DNA from: an uncultured Parabacteroides sp.
GTDB lineage: Bacteria; Bacteroidota; Bacteroidia; Bacteroidales; Tannerellaceae
Assembly: GCA_944325335.1 (NCBI GenBank)
Contig: CALUZR010000002.1
Coordinates: 1 to 64,000, forward strand
DNA: 64,000 nucleotides
Direction: 5' to 3'
Below the pieces are notes generated by a model, which was given only the letters and a program-made list of their open reading frames with translations, was not told the origin of the DNA and searched no databases. Shown here piece after piece: positions 26,471-35,436 of this stretch. The position numbers and the translations under genes were made by a program. Positions within the stretch are counted from its first letter, which is position 1. Each line of letters opens with the position of its first letter.

Positions 26471-27709
26471 TTACTTTTTATCGTTTTCAATTAATTGCAT
26501 CACGACGGCACGGTTCCAACGGTAGTCTTCGTTGTAGACGCGCTGCGTGTCTCCTTTGGCGTCGATAATCAAACGAGAGGCATCGATACCGCATTCTTTT
26601 ACCAAATAATCACGCACGGCGTTCACACGGCGCTGGCTGAGCTTCAGGTTGTAGGCCGGATAAGCGGTTTCCTTGTCGGCATAACCGACGAGTTGCAAGC
26701 GAGCCTCCGGATGACGCTTCAAGTAACGGGCCATGCGGTCGATGTTCAGCTTCTGGTCCTCTTCGATATTGTACTGGTCGATAAAGAAACGGACAGCAAA
26801 AGCGGTCACGACCTCTTCAGGTACCTCTTTCGGTACTTCCACCACGGTAGGCGGCTGGATATAGCGAACCGACTCGTAAGTCACCGGATTCACCTTCGCA
26901 TACCGGTTGAACTTCTTGCCACCAAACTTGTAAGCAAAACCAATGGTCAGGCCAGCGTATCCTTCCAAGGGGCGATTGCGCTCGCCGGTCGTACCTCCGA
27001 TTTGCCCATCAAAGGTCTCATCCACAATGTTTCCTTGTAATTCGGCAAAGACATCCCAGTTCTTATGGACATTCACATTCAGCTGCACGCCCGCATTGAA
27101 GGCAAACGAGTTGCTGGCCGATAAGCCTTGCGAACCAAAAGAATGGGCGAATCCCGGACCGGCAAAGAGGATTACCCCCACCGGTTGCTTCTCCTTCACG
27201 AACCAACGGACAGCATCCGTCATCAAATCCACCGACCAATCCATGTAGGTGAACTTGCGGTGGAACCACGTCTGCCCATCCCGTTCAGACAAGAACGGTT
27301 GCATCTCGGCAGGCATCGTCGAGTGGTCCGTCTGGTCGTACATATTATAATAATTAGGCAGATACGAATGTCCAGACAATTTGCCGACACCCATCTGTAC
27401 CCGGAATCCCCATACCGGCGTAAACCATTTGCCCACGCCCAGACGGAAAGACATCCGCGAACGGTCGATGAAGTTATCGTACAGGCGATTGGCTTCCGCT
27501 GCTAAGGAATTCACACCACCGGAAAGACTGATAAACCAGTTAGCAGTTCCATCTCCGGCCACTACCAAATCGGTCGTATCACCGATCGTCTCTAAAAAAT
27601 CGGACTGCAATTCGGTTCGAATCGTATCCGTCTCCAATGCTTCCTGGGCCATCGCCGCAGTAGACAACGAACCCATCAGCAACCCGATAAAAATTGCTCT
27701 TTTTACCAT
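26471..27709 (-). CDS. OmpA-family outer-membrane protein (first of a pair)
   Basis: 412 aa with a signal peptide ending AMAQ. A beta-barrel domain spans about 50-265 (SFRLGVGKWFTPVWGFRVQM, AGLTIGFAYKFGGKKF). A short Pro/Val/Glu linker (PPTVVEVPKEVPEEVV) leads to a canonical OmpA domain (VRFFIDQYNIEEDQKLNIDR, QLVGYADKETAYPAYNLKLS, RRVNAVRDYLV). It is the first gene of the operon leading to wza, wzc and the phosphatase, so the pair may stabilise the envelope around the export complex; that link is positional inference. Confidence 0.9.
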   Translation of the reverse strand: MVKRAIFIGLLMGSLSTAAMAQEALETDTIRTELQSDFLETIGDTTDLVVAGDGTANWFISLSGGVNSLAAEANRLYDNFIDRSRMSFRLGVGKWFTPVWGFRVQMGVGKLSGHSYLPNYYNMYDQTDHSTMPAEMQPFLSERDGQTWFHRKFTYMDWSVDLMTDAVRWFVKEKQPVGVILFAGPGFAHSFGSQGLSASNSFAFNAGVQLNVNVHKNWDVFAELQGNIVDETFDGQIGGTTGERNRPLEGYAGLTIGFAYKFGGKKFNRYAKVNPVTYESVRYIQPPTVVEVPKEVPEEVVTAFAVRFFIDQYNIEEDQKLNIDRMARYLKRHPEARLQLVGYADKETAYPAYNLKLSQRRVNAVRDYLVKECGIDASRLIIDAKGDTQRVYNEDYRWNRAVVMQLIENDKK

Positions 27710-28088
27710 AATTGTATATTTAGGAATTATTTGAAATCGAATAAAGAAGAAAAAGTCGCTCGCTGCTGGGAATAAACTTAAAATACCCAGCCTAAAAGTC
27801 CATAAGTCCGGACAAAATCTCTATCTTTAGGCTAAAGATATATATCTGCAGCCTAAAGATATGTATCTGCAACCTAAAGACACGTATCTTTAACCTAAAG
27901 ATAGAGATTTCATCCGCGCTTCTTAAGTTTTCCAACGGACTAAATGAACTTATCCTTCGGCGTATATTGTTTTTCAACCGGCTTTCCGCCCGTTGATTCT
28001 ATGTATAGTATATAAAGAGAAAATCCTAACAGGCAGAGGAAATTGCCCATTAGGAACAAAGTGTATTTATATCAAGTATTTATGTTGC
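27710..28088. other. 379-bp intergenic region upstream of the OmpA/export operon
   Basis: No gene was recognised. It contains the four-unit array at 27822-27905 and should hold the promoter of the OmpA-wza-wzc operon, but no clean TAnnTTTG box could be chosen. It separates the sugar-synthesis genes from the export core. Confidence 0.5.
27822..27905. repeat. Four-unit 21-bp tandem array, near-copy of 13701-13784
   Basis: Units start at 27822, 27843, 27864 and 27885. Unit 1 holds the same palindrome TATCTTTAGGCTAAAGATA as the array at 13701, and units 2 to 4 differ from that copy at only a few bases. The flanks are partly similar to those of the other copy. Confidence 0.92.
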
Positions 28089-28544
28089 TTATTTAAAACG
28101 TGGTTCCAACTTCTCCCAATCCATCCAAAGGTCTTTGTCGTAGCGCCAGCTATCAAGCAAAGCCTCTTCCAATATCTTGCCAGAGAAGACGAGGAGGACG
28201 GAACCAGGTTCAGTCGCTTTCAGGCAATTGGCATATCCTTCGGGCACACAAAGGATCTCGCTCCGTGCCTCCGAGAGGTGATACACCTCCGCTTTCAGAT
28301 CCACGCTGGGATGCTCCCAATCATCAATCTCGACAAATGCCATGGTGAATCCGCCTTTCACACAATAAAACCATTTCTTCTCATGCTGATGCCCGTGCCA
28401 TCCGCGCACCACCGACGCATCCGGATGATGGATGAAATACACGCGTTCCACACCGTCGAAACGGAAATTGTTCAACGAAGAAATCTGACCACGATAGTCT
28501 TTGAATATCTCTCCTGAGAGGAGGGTTATGGGGTTATGTGACAT
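28089..28544 (-). CDS. WxcM-like / FdtA-type cupin (sugar 3,4-ketoisomerase family)
   Basis: 151 aa, a single cupin domain. The segments FKDYRGQISSLNNF and YFIHHPDASVVRGWHGHQHE (cupin histidines), KKWFYCVKGGF and CVPEGYANCLKA match the WxcM-like family, which includes FdtA/QdtA isomerases acting on dTDP-4-keto-6-deoxyglucose. No matching aminotransferase (FdtB-type) or RmlA/RmlB pair is in the window, so the pathway is incomplete here and the exact substrate is open. It is the last sugar gene before the export core. Confidence 0.8.
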   Translation of the reverse strand: MSHNPITLLSGEIFKDYRGQISSLNNFRFDGVERVYFIHHPDASVVRGWHGHQHEKKWFYCVKGGFTMAFVEIDDWEHPSVDLKAEVYHLSEARSEILCVPEGYANCLKATEPGSVLLVFSGKILEEALLDSWRYDKDLWMDWEKLEPRFK

Positions 28545-28555
28545 GAGGGTTCAAT

Positions 28556-28981
28556 TTATTTTTGATATTTAAACATTCCTGTAAATTCACTTGATTCGCT
28601 CATCAATTTTAATATTTGCAATCGGACGAGGCTTAACAAGTCCTTACGATTCATCTTTAGAGCAATTTCTTTCATAAGAACCAATTTTTCATAATCTTCC
28701 CATCTTCTTTCCCGTCTTTCTTTCAAATCCTTACGATCATTCAACTTCAAAAGAGCGATGGTGGTTTTCCCCTTCAAATTATCATCTTTAGCAACCACAA
28801 TATGTTTATGAAATTCGATACCTTTCTTTAGTTGTTCCTTCACATCCGAAGCAACATATACAGAACGATCAAATGTCAAGTCTTTTTTACCAACCTTCAC
28901 TTCATTTTCCAAATTGATAACCAAAGAAACACCTCGGCTTAATGAGGCAGGGACAATCGATGATTTGTTTATTTTATTCAT
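28556..28981 (-). CDS. Unknown protein paired with the upstream ATPase
   Basis: 141 aa. The start overlaps the ATPase stop by 8 bp, so the two are translationally coupled. No family was recognised. The first half has beta-strand character (SLVINLENEVKVGKKDLTFD) and the second half is a basic helical region (ALLKLNDRKDLKERRERRWE, IALKMNRKDLLSLVRLQILK). There are no HNH cysteine/histidine motifs, so it is not PtuB of Septu. It probably forms a two-gene system with the ATPase. Confidence 0.7.
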   Translation of the reverse strand: MNKINKSSIVPASLSRGVSLVINLENEVKVGKKDLTFDRSVYVASDVKEQLKKGIEFHKHIVVAKDDNLKGKTTIALLKLNDRKDLKERRERRWEDYEKLVLMKEIALKMNRKDLLSLVRLQILKLMSESSEFTGMFKYQK

Positions 28982-30293
28982 TTGCTTTAATTCCTAATTG
29001 ATCCGCAATTTCATAAATCAATTTCCTTGTTTTAATATCGTCCTTCGTATCCCCAAATGACAAATGAGATAATTCTCTTTCCAAATTATCTAATTCCTCC
29101 TTTTCTTTTCCGGACAATTCACTTTTACTTAACAAGATATCCCTACGTTTAATCTTTTCATCCCACAAGGGTGAACGTGCAGTAGGCAAATCAAACAAAT
29201 CACTCAACAAAATCTGGCTAATGTCATACGTGGTATAATTATTAAAGTCATTCGACCGTATACATTGCCCATCTAATGTAAATACTTGAGCTAAATCCAA
29301 CGCACCTAATAAAACAATCGGGCTATGAGTTGTTACAATAAATTGCACATTGGGAAATGTATTTCTTAATTGCCTTAATATTTTCCGTTGCCACTTGGGA
29401 TGCAAATGCAAGTCTATTTCATCTATTAAAACAATCCCCGACATCAACAAGGGATTTTCCACTTCAGGATTTGCTTCCGCCATACGAGAGGCGATATCAG
29501 CCACCATGGCCGTAATGATTTTAAAACCATCGCTTAACTGCTCAATGCGCAATTCCCGTTTTCCTTCCGGTATTCTTTCTTCCACAACAAAACGTAAAGG
29601 ACGAGTTTCAATGTGCGGATATCCATAATTATCACCAATAAAATCCGTGATCGCCTTACGAACTGCTTCTAACACCGGATACTTATAATTAAAGTCCCGC
29701 CTTCTTTCCTTTTCCCTACGCTCCTCATCTTCCATACTATCAAACCACGCAAAAAAACGCTTGAAATTGGTATCTGGCTCAAGAGCACTCAAATAACAGT
29801 CCCATCGATTATAAGACCTTTGGAAATTACGTTTTCTTTCCGGTGGTTGAATTTGCCCTCTACCTGTTCCATAATAAGCTAAAACGGGCAATTCTACATT
29901 TTCACCCTTCGAAATACCTTCCAATAGGGACAAAGCATGATCTTTCAATTCCTTCAAATTGGATTTCGGAGGATTCCCCCATCCTTTTCGGGTCTGTAAT
30001 CCTACTATATACCGACCATTATCTTCCAAATCCATTTCGACAGATAAAAAATCAGACAATTGCCCATTCTCTTGGATATGCACATCATAAGGGGAAAAAG
30101 AACGACTACCTTGTCCTGGGAAAGAAGAGATAAACGAACTCAACATAATAGACAAGACGTCCAATAGGGTAGTTTTACCACACCCGTTATTCCCTAAAAA
30201 TATAGCTATATTCTTTTGAGAATCAAAACGTATATTCTGCTCATTATCGCCAAATATACGCACATTCCTACTTTTCAATCCAACAATCCGCAT
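28974..30293 (-). CDS. AAA/ABC-type ATPase (COG3950-like), possible defence protein
   Basis: 439 aa, soluble. RecF/SMC-type nucleotide-binding motifs: Walker A FLGNNGCGKTTLLDVL near residue 35, signature-like IEQLSDGFKIITAM near 245, Walker B GIVLIDEIDLHLHPKWQ near 280, and the switch histidine IVTTHSPIVLLG. It resembles stand-alone ATPases found in two-gene defence systems. Together with the 141-aa partner it interrupts the polysaccharide locus and has its own TACCTTTG box at 30318-30325. No TOPRIM domain is present, so it is not a full OLD nuclease. Confidence 0.8.
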   Translation of the reverse strand: MRIVGLKSRNVRIFGDNEQNIRFDSQKNIAIFLGNNGCGKTTLLDVLSIMLSSFISSFPGQGSRSFSPYDVHIQENGQLSDFLSVEMDLEDNGRYIVGLQTRKGWGNPPKSNLKELKDHALSLLEGISKGENVELPVLAYYGTGRGQIQPPERKRNFQRSYNRWDCYLSALEPDTNFKRFFAWFDSMEDEERREKERRRDFNYKYPVLEAVRKAITDFIGDNYGYPHIETRPLRFVVEERIPEGKRELRIEQLSDGFKIITAMVADIASRMAEANPEVENPLLMSGIVLIDEIDLHLHPKWQRKILRQLRNTFPNVQFIVTTHSPIVLLGALDLAQVFTLDGQCIRSNDFNNYTTYDISQILLSDLFDLPTARSPLWDEKIKRRDILLSKSELSGKEKEELDNLERELSHLSFGDTKDDIKTRKLIYEIADQLGIKANE

Positions 30294-30317
30294 GGCTTCA
30301 CTATTTTGTTATGCGTA

Positions 30318-30325
30318 CAAAGGTA
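30318..30325 (-). promoter_or_regulatory. -7 box (TACCTTTG) for the ATPase/unknown pair
   Basis: Minus-strand octamer matching TAnnTTTG, 24 bp upstream of the ATPase start. It suggests that the pair is transcribed independently of the capsule operon. Confidence 0.5.
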
Positions 30326-30416
30326 AGGCATTTATCTGAAAGTGTAAATTAAACTTTTTAGTTTATTTGTAAACTGATTGATTTCATCTTTTGGTTTACT
30401 ACTCCAACCTTACACC

Positions 30417-30941
30417 TCACCCCTTATCCCCTCTCTCCTCCAGCACCGCTTCAATAATCTGCTTCAATCCGGCTTCATTGTGTTTGGGGCAAATCAGCAG
30501 GACATCTTGCGTATCGGCTACTACATAATTATCCAATCCAGCTACTACCAATAATTTGTTGGGAAGTTCTTCCTTGACTAACGTATGCTGGGTATTGAAA
30601 TAAAGGACATCGCCACCCATGCATGCATTCGAATCAGTATCTTTCTCCAAATGGTCATACAAAGAGCCCCACGTACCTATATCGCTCCAACCAAAATCTC
30701 CATCTATCACAGCCACGTTCTTCGCTTGTTCCATCACAGCATAATCGATAGAGATACTCCGACACGACTCATAAGCATGATTAACCGCCTCCTGCTCCTT
30801 CTCAGTATAATAAGGTAATGACTCGAAAGTTTGGGCTTCTCCGAACGGCTTAACGGCCAAAAACGGGAACCTACGCCATCGGCCATGATGACGCAATTTA
30901 TTATCAACACAATAACCATCAAACATTACAGTATTAGCCAC
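30417..30941 (-). pseudogene. manC: Mannose-1-phosphate guanylyltransferase remnant (internal deletion, frameshift)
   Basis: An open frame of 174 codons survives, but only its last about 135 residues are ManC-like (YTEKEQEAVNHAYESCRSIS, DYAVMEQAKNVAVIDGDFGW, SDIGTWGSLYDHL). The N-terminal catalytic signature is read in a different frame just before it: NCVIMADGVGSRFWPLSRSE, then KPK. Between the two, about 200 residues of the usual enzyme, including the nucleotide-binding core, are missing. The gene is therefore a deletion derivative and should not make GDP-mannose. It lies downstream of the L-FucNAc genes. Confidence 0.82.
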
Positions 30942-31033
30942 ATTATCTCTACATAAGCCTTATTTTCTATTATTCCGCCTTAAACGTCACATCATCTGTC
31001 CGCAGATGAACAAACTCGAATCGAGTGTGCGGG

Positions 31034-32242
31034 CTAAACCTTATTCTCGATTATTTCACACAAATGCGTTATACAGGTATCTTTAGTGAAATGTTTTTGA
31101 TAATAAACATACCCATTCTTTCCCAGTAAATCCAATTCAGCAGGCGTCTTATTTTTCAATAATCGGATATTATCAGCCAAACCGACAGCATCGCCCGCTG
31201 CACAAGAAAATCCACAATTACTTTCTGCAATCAAACTACGAGCTTCTCCATTAATCATCGCTACCACCGGTTTAGAGGCAGCCATATAGGTTTGAAGCTT
31301 TGCAGGAACGGTTAAACTGAATATATCATTATCTTTCAAAGAAAGCAACATCACATCAGCCGTCCGAAAGAAAGTAGGCATAGTCTCAATAGGAAATCGT
31401 CCCATAATAAATACTGTATCTTGTAATTGTTCTTTATAAATAAAATCATCCACCCATGCTTTCTTTCTTCCATCTCCAACCAGAATAAATTTGATTTCTT
31501 TATCGTTCTTCAACTTTACAGCAGCTTGCATCACATGTTCAAAGTCTTGGGCTTCTCCGATGTTCCCGGCAAACATTACTTTGAAACCGGTTGGTACTGT
31601 TGGAATATTTACAGAAACTTGTTGGGCAAAGATATCTTCTGCCCAATTAGGAAAATAAACCAACTTGTCATCATAATCTCCTTTATCTAATATGGACATT
31701 CGGAAACCTTTTGAACTAATCAGTATTTTCTGAGATTGATTATACATCAACTTAGCAATTGCTGTAAAAAAACCTAACACATATTTATTATTAATGCCTC
31801 CCGCCGATTGTAAACTTTCAGGCCATAAATCCAGAACCCAGAAATAGATAGGAATACTTTGTAGTTTCTTTACAACTAAAGCCGGAAATCCTTGTGTAAT
31901 AGGAGATGTCTCATGTACAATGATTGCGTCAAATTTAGAAGTCATGGCTAAGAAAAAGGCTCGAATGGAAGCAAAAAAAGCCCAACTAAAATAGTTTAGT
32001 GCTAATCTTAATCCACCTCCTTTCCCTCTGGGAATAACCAATGTACGAATCACTTTTACCCCATTCAATATTTCTTTCCTTTTTTGGAAAACTCCGTAAC
32101 CTTTATAGATTTTTCCTTTAGGATAATTAGGCAATCCCGTTAAAACCGTTACTTCATATCCTCGTTTTGCCAATTCAAAAGCAATATCATTACTTTTAAA
32201 ATTTTCCGGATAAAAATATTGAGTGACCAAAAGTATTCTCAT
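31034..32242 (-). CDS. wbuB: WbuB-like GT4 glycosyltransferase (putative L-FucNAc transferase)
   Basis: 402 aa, GT-B fold. The N-terminal MRILLVTQYFYPENFKSNDI and LPNYPKGKIYKGYG are typical of WbuB, which adds N-acetyl-L-fucosamine. The donor-site region has VMFAGNIGEAQDFEHVMQAA and FILVGDGRKKAW, and MAASKPVVAMINGEA replaces the EX7E region. It sits 35 bp after the UDP-GlcNAc 2-epimerase-like gene of the L-FucNAc set, consistent with using that pathway's product. Confidence 0.85.
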   Translation of the reverse strand: MRILLVTQYFYPENFKSNDIAFELAKRGYEVTVLTGLPNYPKGKIYKGYGVFQKRKEILNGVKVIRTLVIPRGKGGGLRLALNYFSWAFFASIRAFFLAMTSKFDAIIVHETSPITQGFPALVVKKLQSIPIYFWVLDLWPESLQSAGGINNKYVLGFFTAIAKLMYNQSQKILISSKGFRMSILDKGDYDDKLVYFPNWAEDIFAQQVSVNIPTVPTGFKVMFAGNIGEAQDFEHVMQAAVKLKNDKEIKFILVGDGRKKAWVDDFIYKEQLQDTVFIMGRFPIETMPTFFRTADVMLLSLKDNDIFSLTVPAKLQTYMAASKPVVAMINGEARSLIAESNCGFSCAAGDAVGLADNIRLLKNKTPAELDLLGKNGYVYYQKHFTKDTCITHLCEIIENKV

Positions 32243-32277
32243 TGCTTTGTAAACAAAAAATTCTAGCCATTAACCCA

Positions 32278-33471
32278 TCACTTACTAAAGTAAACGTCCT
32301 TTCTCCAAACCATTTTATTCACCACCCCAGTATAAGACTGGATAATCTTCACCACCTTCGTGGATACATTCTCTTCCACATAATCGGGAACAGGAATGCC
32401 GTAATCACCGTTTTGATTCATCGTGATAGCTGTATCGACCGCTTGCAGTAACGATGTGGTATCGATACCTGCCAAGATGAAGCAGCCTTTGTCTAACGCT
32501 TCCGGGCGTTCGGTACTGGTTCGGATGCAAACGGCAGGGAACGGGTGACCGATTGAAGTAAAGAAGGAGCTTTCCTCGGGCAAGGTTCCACTATCCGAGA
32601 TAACCGCTGCAGCATTCATCTGCAAGCAGTTGTAATCATGAAATCCCAACGGTTCATGGCGAATCACCCGCTTATCCAACTGGAATCCACTTTGCTCCAA
32701 CCGTTTCCGGGAACGCGGATGACAGGAATAGAGGATTGGCATATCGTACTTTTCTGCCATCGCATTAATCGCATTAAACAGGGAAAGGAAATTCTTCTCC
32801 GTATCAATGTTTTCTTCGCGGTGCGCTGAGAGCAACATATAGTTTCCTTTTTTCAACCCCAACCGGGCAAGGATATCAGAGGCTTCTATCTCTTTCAAGT
32901 TGGCATGAAGCACTTCCGCCATCGGCGAACCGGTTACATACGTCCGCTCTTTCGGCAATCCACATTCAGCCAAGTAACGGCGAGCATGTTCGGAATAGGC
33001 CATGTTTACATCCGAAATGATATCTACGATACGGCGGTTGGTCTCTTCCGGCAGGCATTCATCTTTGCAACGGTTTCCCGCCTCCATGTGGAAGATTGGG
33101 ATATGCAACCGCTTGGCTGCAATCGCCGACAGGCAGGAATTGGTATCGCCCAATATCAGCAACGCATCCGGTTTAGTCTGTACCATCAACTTATAACTGC
33201 AATTGATGATATTACCTACTGTAGCTCCCAAGTCATCACCTACCGCATCCATATATACTTCCGGATCTTCCAGTTTCAAATCCTTGAAGAAAATGCCATT
33301 CAGGTTATAATCGTAGTTCTGTCCCGTATGCGCCAAGATACAATCGAAGTATCGACGGCATTTCGTAATGACGGCAGCCAGTCGGATAATCTCCGGACGT
33401 GTGCCCACAATAATCAGCAACTTCAGCTTTCCATTCTGCTGAAATTGAATGTTTGAATAGTCTATGTTCAT
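32278..33471 (-). CDS. capG: UDP-GlcNAc 2-epimerase family, FnlC/CapG type
   Basis: About 397 aa from the ATG at 33471 (MNIDYSNIQFQQNGKLKLL); a longer reading from 33528 lies inside the upstream gene. Epimerase-2 motifs: IIVGTRPEIIRLAAVI, HTGQNYDYNLN, HMEAGNRCKDECLPEETNRR and LSAHREENID. In the CapE/CapF/CapG pathway this enzyme makes UDP-N-acetyl-L-fucosamine from the UDP-L-pneumosamine derivative. CapF ends 12 bp upstream and the WbuB-like transferase follows. Confidence 0.9.
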   Translation of the reverse strand: MNIDYSNIQFQQNGKLKLLIIVGTRPEIIRLAAVITKCRRYFDCILAHTGQNYDYNLNGIFFKDLKLEDPEVYMDAVGDDLGATVGNIINCSYKLMVQTKPDALLILGDTNSCLSAIAAKRLHIPIFHMEAGNRCKDECLPEETNRRIVDIISDVNMAYSEHARRYLAECGLPKERTYVTGSPMAEVLHANLKEIEASDILARLGLKKGNYMLLSAHREENIDTEKNFLSLFNAINAMAEKYDMPILYSCHPRSRKRLEQSGFQLDKRVIRHEPLGFHDYNCLQMNAAAVISDSGTLPEESSFFTSIGHPFPAVCIRTSTERPEALDKGCFILAGIDTTSLLQAVDTAITMNQNGDYGIPVPDYVEENVSTKVVKIIQSYTGVVNKMVWRKDVYFSK

Positions 33472-33482
33472 ATTTCTTTTAT

Positions 33483-34631
33483 TTACGCTTCTTCCGCATA
33501 CGTATCCGGCCGGTTCGGATCGAAGCATTCATTGCACCACATAAAGGTAATCAAATCTTCCGTATCTGATAGGTTGATGATATTATGTGTATAACCTGGC
33601 AACATTTCTACCACTTCCATCTTATCGCCACTGACCTCAAAGTTCAGCACCTCTTCTGTTCCAATCTTTCGAAGCTGGATCAGACCATACCCACTGACCA
33701 CTACAAACTTTTCGTTCTTCGTATGGTGCCAATGCTGTCCTTTCGTGATACCCGGCTTCGAGATATTCACTGAGAACTGCCCCCGGTCGGGCGTACGAAT
33801 GATTTCGGTGAAACTACCTCGGTTATCTACATTCATCTTCAGCGGATAACTCACCTTCTCCTTCGGTAAATAGGACAGATAGGTAGAATAGAGTTTCTTC
33901 GTGAAGGCATCGCTCAGGTCCGGCACTTCCAACGTCTGAGACATCTGCTTAAAAGCATAAAGCAAATCCACAATGCCTCCTAATGTAATGGTATGCACAG
34001 TCGGCACGACACAGAAGTTTCCTTCCCGATGTTCCCTGCCGCACAATGCAGCAATCAGTTCGTCTACCACATCATCAATATAAACCAAGTGCATCACCAC
34101 CGACGGATCATTTACCTGAATAGGCAAATCGTTCGCGATGTTATTACAGAAAGTAGCTACTGCACTGTTATAATTCGGACGACACCACTTGCCGAACAGA
34201 TTCGGGAAACGGTACACTAATACTTTCGCACCAGTTTCCCGACCATATTCAAACAACAGGTTCTCGCCTGCCCGCTTCGATTCGCCATACGGATTATCCC
34301 ATTCCGCTTGGATAGAAGAGGAAATCACCACCGGACACCGGTTCTTATACTTCTTCAACGTATCCAGCAAAGTAGAGGCGAATCCGAAATTCCCTTTCAT
34401 AAATTCCGTTGGGTCTTTCGGACGGTTCACACCCGCCAGGTTAAATACAAAGTCAGCTTGCCGACAATAGACATCCAACTCCGCCGGGTCGCTATCCACA
34501 TCATATTCAAAGACCTTAATCTCCATTCCAGACAAAGGATAGTTCCGTGCTTTCCCCCATTGGATATTATGCAATTGGGACACCAAATTCTTCCCGACGA
34601 ACCCTTTGGCGCCGGTTACTAATATGTTCAT
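33483..34631 (-). CDS. capF: Bifunctional reductase/cupin, FnlB/CapF type
   Basis: 382 aa. An N-terminal SDR domain has the NAD(P) loop ILVTGAKGFVGKNL, with FNLAGVNRPKDPTEF and the YxxxK region NPYGESKRAGENLLFEYG. A C-terminal cupin starts near residue 260 (NVDNRGSFTEIIRTPDRGQF, KGQHWHHTKNEKFVVVSGYG). CapF epimerises and reduces the CapE product on the route to UDP-L-FucNAc. It is separated from capE by an inserted two-gene unit and a 269-bp non-coding stretch, which breaks the usual contiguous capEFG order. Confidence 0.92.
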   Translation of the reverse strand: MNILVTGAKGFVGKNLVSQLHNIQWGKARNYPLSGMEIKVFEYDVDSDPAELDVYCRQADFVFNLAGVNRPKDPTEFMKGNFGFASTLLDTLKKYKNRCPVVISSSIQAEWDNPYGESKRAGENLLFEYGRETGAKVLVYRFPNLFGKWCRPNYNSAVATFCNNIANDLPIQVNDPSVVMHLVYIDDVVDELIAALCGREHREGNFCVVPTVHTITLGGIVDLLYAFKQMSQTLEVPDLSDAFTKKLYSTYLSYLPKEKVSYPLKMNVDNRGSFTEIIRTPDRGQFSVNISKPGITKGQHWHHTKNEKFVVVSGYGLIQLRKIGTEEVLNFEVSGDKMEVVEMLPGYTHNIINLSDTEDLITFMWCNECFDPNRPDTYAEEA

Positions 34632-34900
34632 TTCTATTTGGATATTCGTTTATTTTGAAATGGGAGCTCGTTTATTTTCCATGAATATAAGGAATTGAGC
34701 CCAATTAATACCTGTCAGACTACAGAATCGCCCGTAGATATATGTTTTTCCAATCCATACTTTTCGGTAAAATACTTCTCCTTTTCTTTTTCCCAATCAA
34801 TGGCATTCCCATCCACGTTTTAAGTGGCCAACCAGAGACTTTACTTCCTTTGATATAGGGAATTTTCTATTTTTCCTGATATCAGCAGATCTTCTCATTC
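34632..34900. other. Intergenic stretch between the inserted pair and capF
   Basis: No intact gene. A minus-strand open stretch at about 34720-34818 encodes AIDWEKEKEKYFTEKYGLEK and reaches a stop, which looks like a C-terminal fragment of something lost. A 22-bp motif (TCGTTTATTTT) is repeated at 34646 and 34668. It may be scar sequence from insertion of the pair between capE and capF. Confidence 0.35.
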
Positions 34901-35434
34901 TTAATCAAAATAATCATATAGCCGTTTAAATCCGGCATTCAAATCATGCAATAAATCAGGATGAACTGCTAATTCTGACTTACGAATCAACAGATAAGCA
35001 CTTTTGCTTACTAACATAAAATGCTCAAACACCTCTTCACTGAAATAAGTTGCCATCATCCGGCTATATACTTGGAAACGTTTGGTATAACCGACCGTTT
35101 CACCTTTCATATTAGCACCTATAAAGCCAAAAGAGGCACGCTCGTCTTTTTCACTTATTTCCTGCATAATGGCTATACACGTATGAATTACAGGACGAGC
35201 TTCGTTCAATCCTGTCATCAAACTATACTTATCAGGACTTTGTCGATGTGCTTTTAAATGAAATTTGACAGCATACAAATTTCGTTCATACACTTCAACC
35301 CAGACCCAATACCACTGATGCGATTTCGGAGATTTAAACGTATAAAGCAATTTATACTTCAAAAAGGAATTTAAAGAAGTAGACTGTTCTTCTATCCGTT
35401 GAATAAAACGATAGGGATAATGGGGAATCTTCAT
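34901..35434 (-). CDS. Unknown 177-aa protein of an inserted gene pair
   Basis: No family recognised. It has an aromatic, basic N-terminal half (YKLLYTFKSPKSHQWYWVWV, VYERNLYAVKFHLKAHRQSP), no signal peptide, no membrane helix, and a helical C-terminus. Its start lies 2 bp after the stop of the 59-aa gene, so the two form an operon. The pair stands between capE and capF of the L-FucNAc pathway and has its own promoter box. A toxin/antitoxin-like or defence role is possible but unsupported by motif. Confidence 0.6.
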   Translation of the reverse strand: MKIPHYPYRFIQRIEEQSTSLNSFLKYKLLYTFKSPKSHQWYWVWVEVYERNLYAVKFHLKAHRQSPDKYSLMTGLNEARPVIHTCIAIMQEISEKDERASFGFIGANMKGETVGYTKRFQVYSRMMATYFSEEVFEHFMLVSKSAYLLIRKSELAVHPDLLHDLNAGFKRLYDYFD

Positions 35435-35436
35435 CC

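Noticed and set aside
25388..26494. Plus-strand open frame of 368 codons opposite the OmpA genes
   Set aside because: Spans two well-supported minus-strand genes; composition is that of a complementary frame.
28974..30293. OLD-family nuclease or Septu PtuA
   Set aside because: No TOPRIM domain and no HNH partner.
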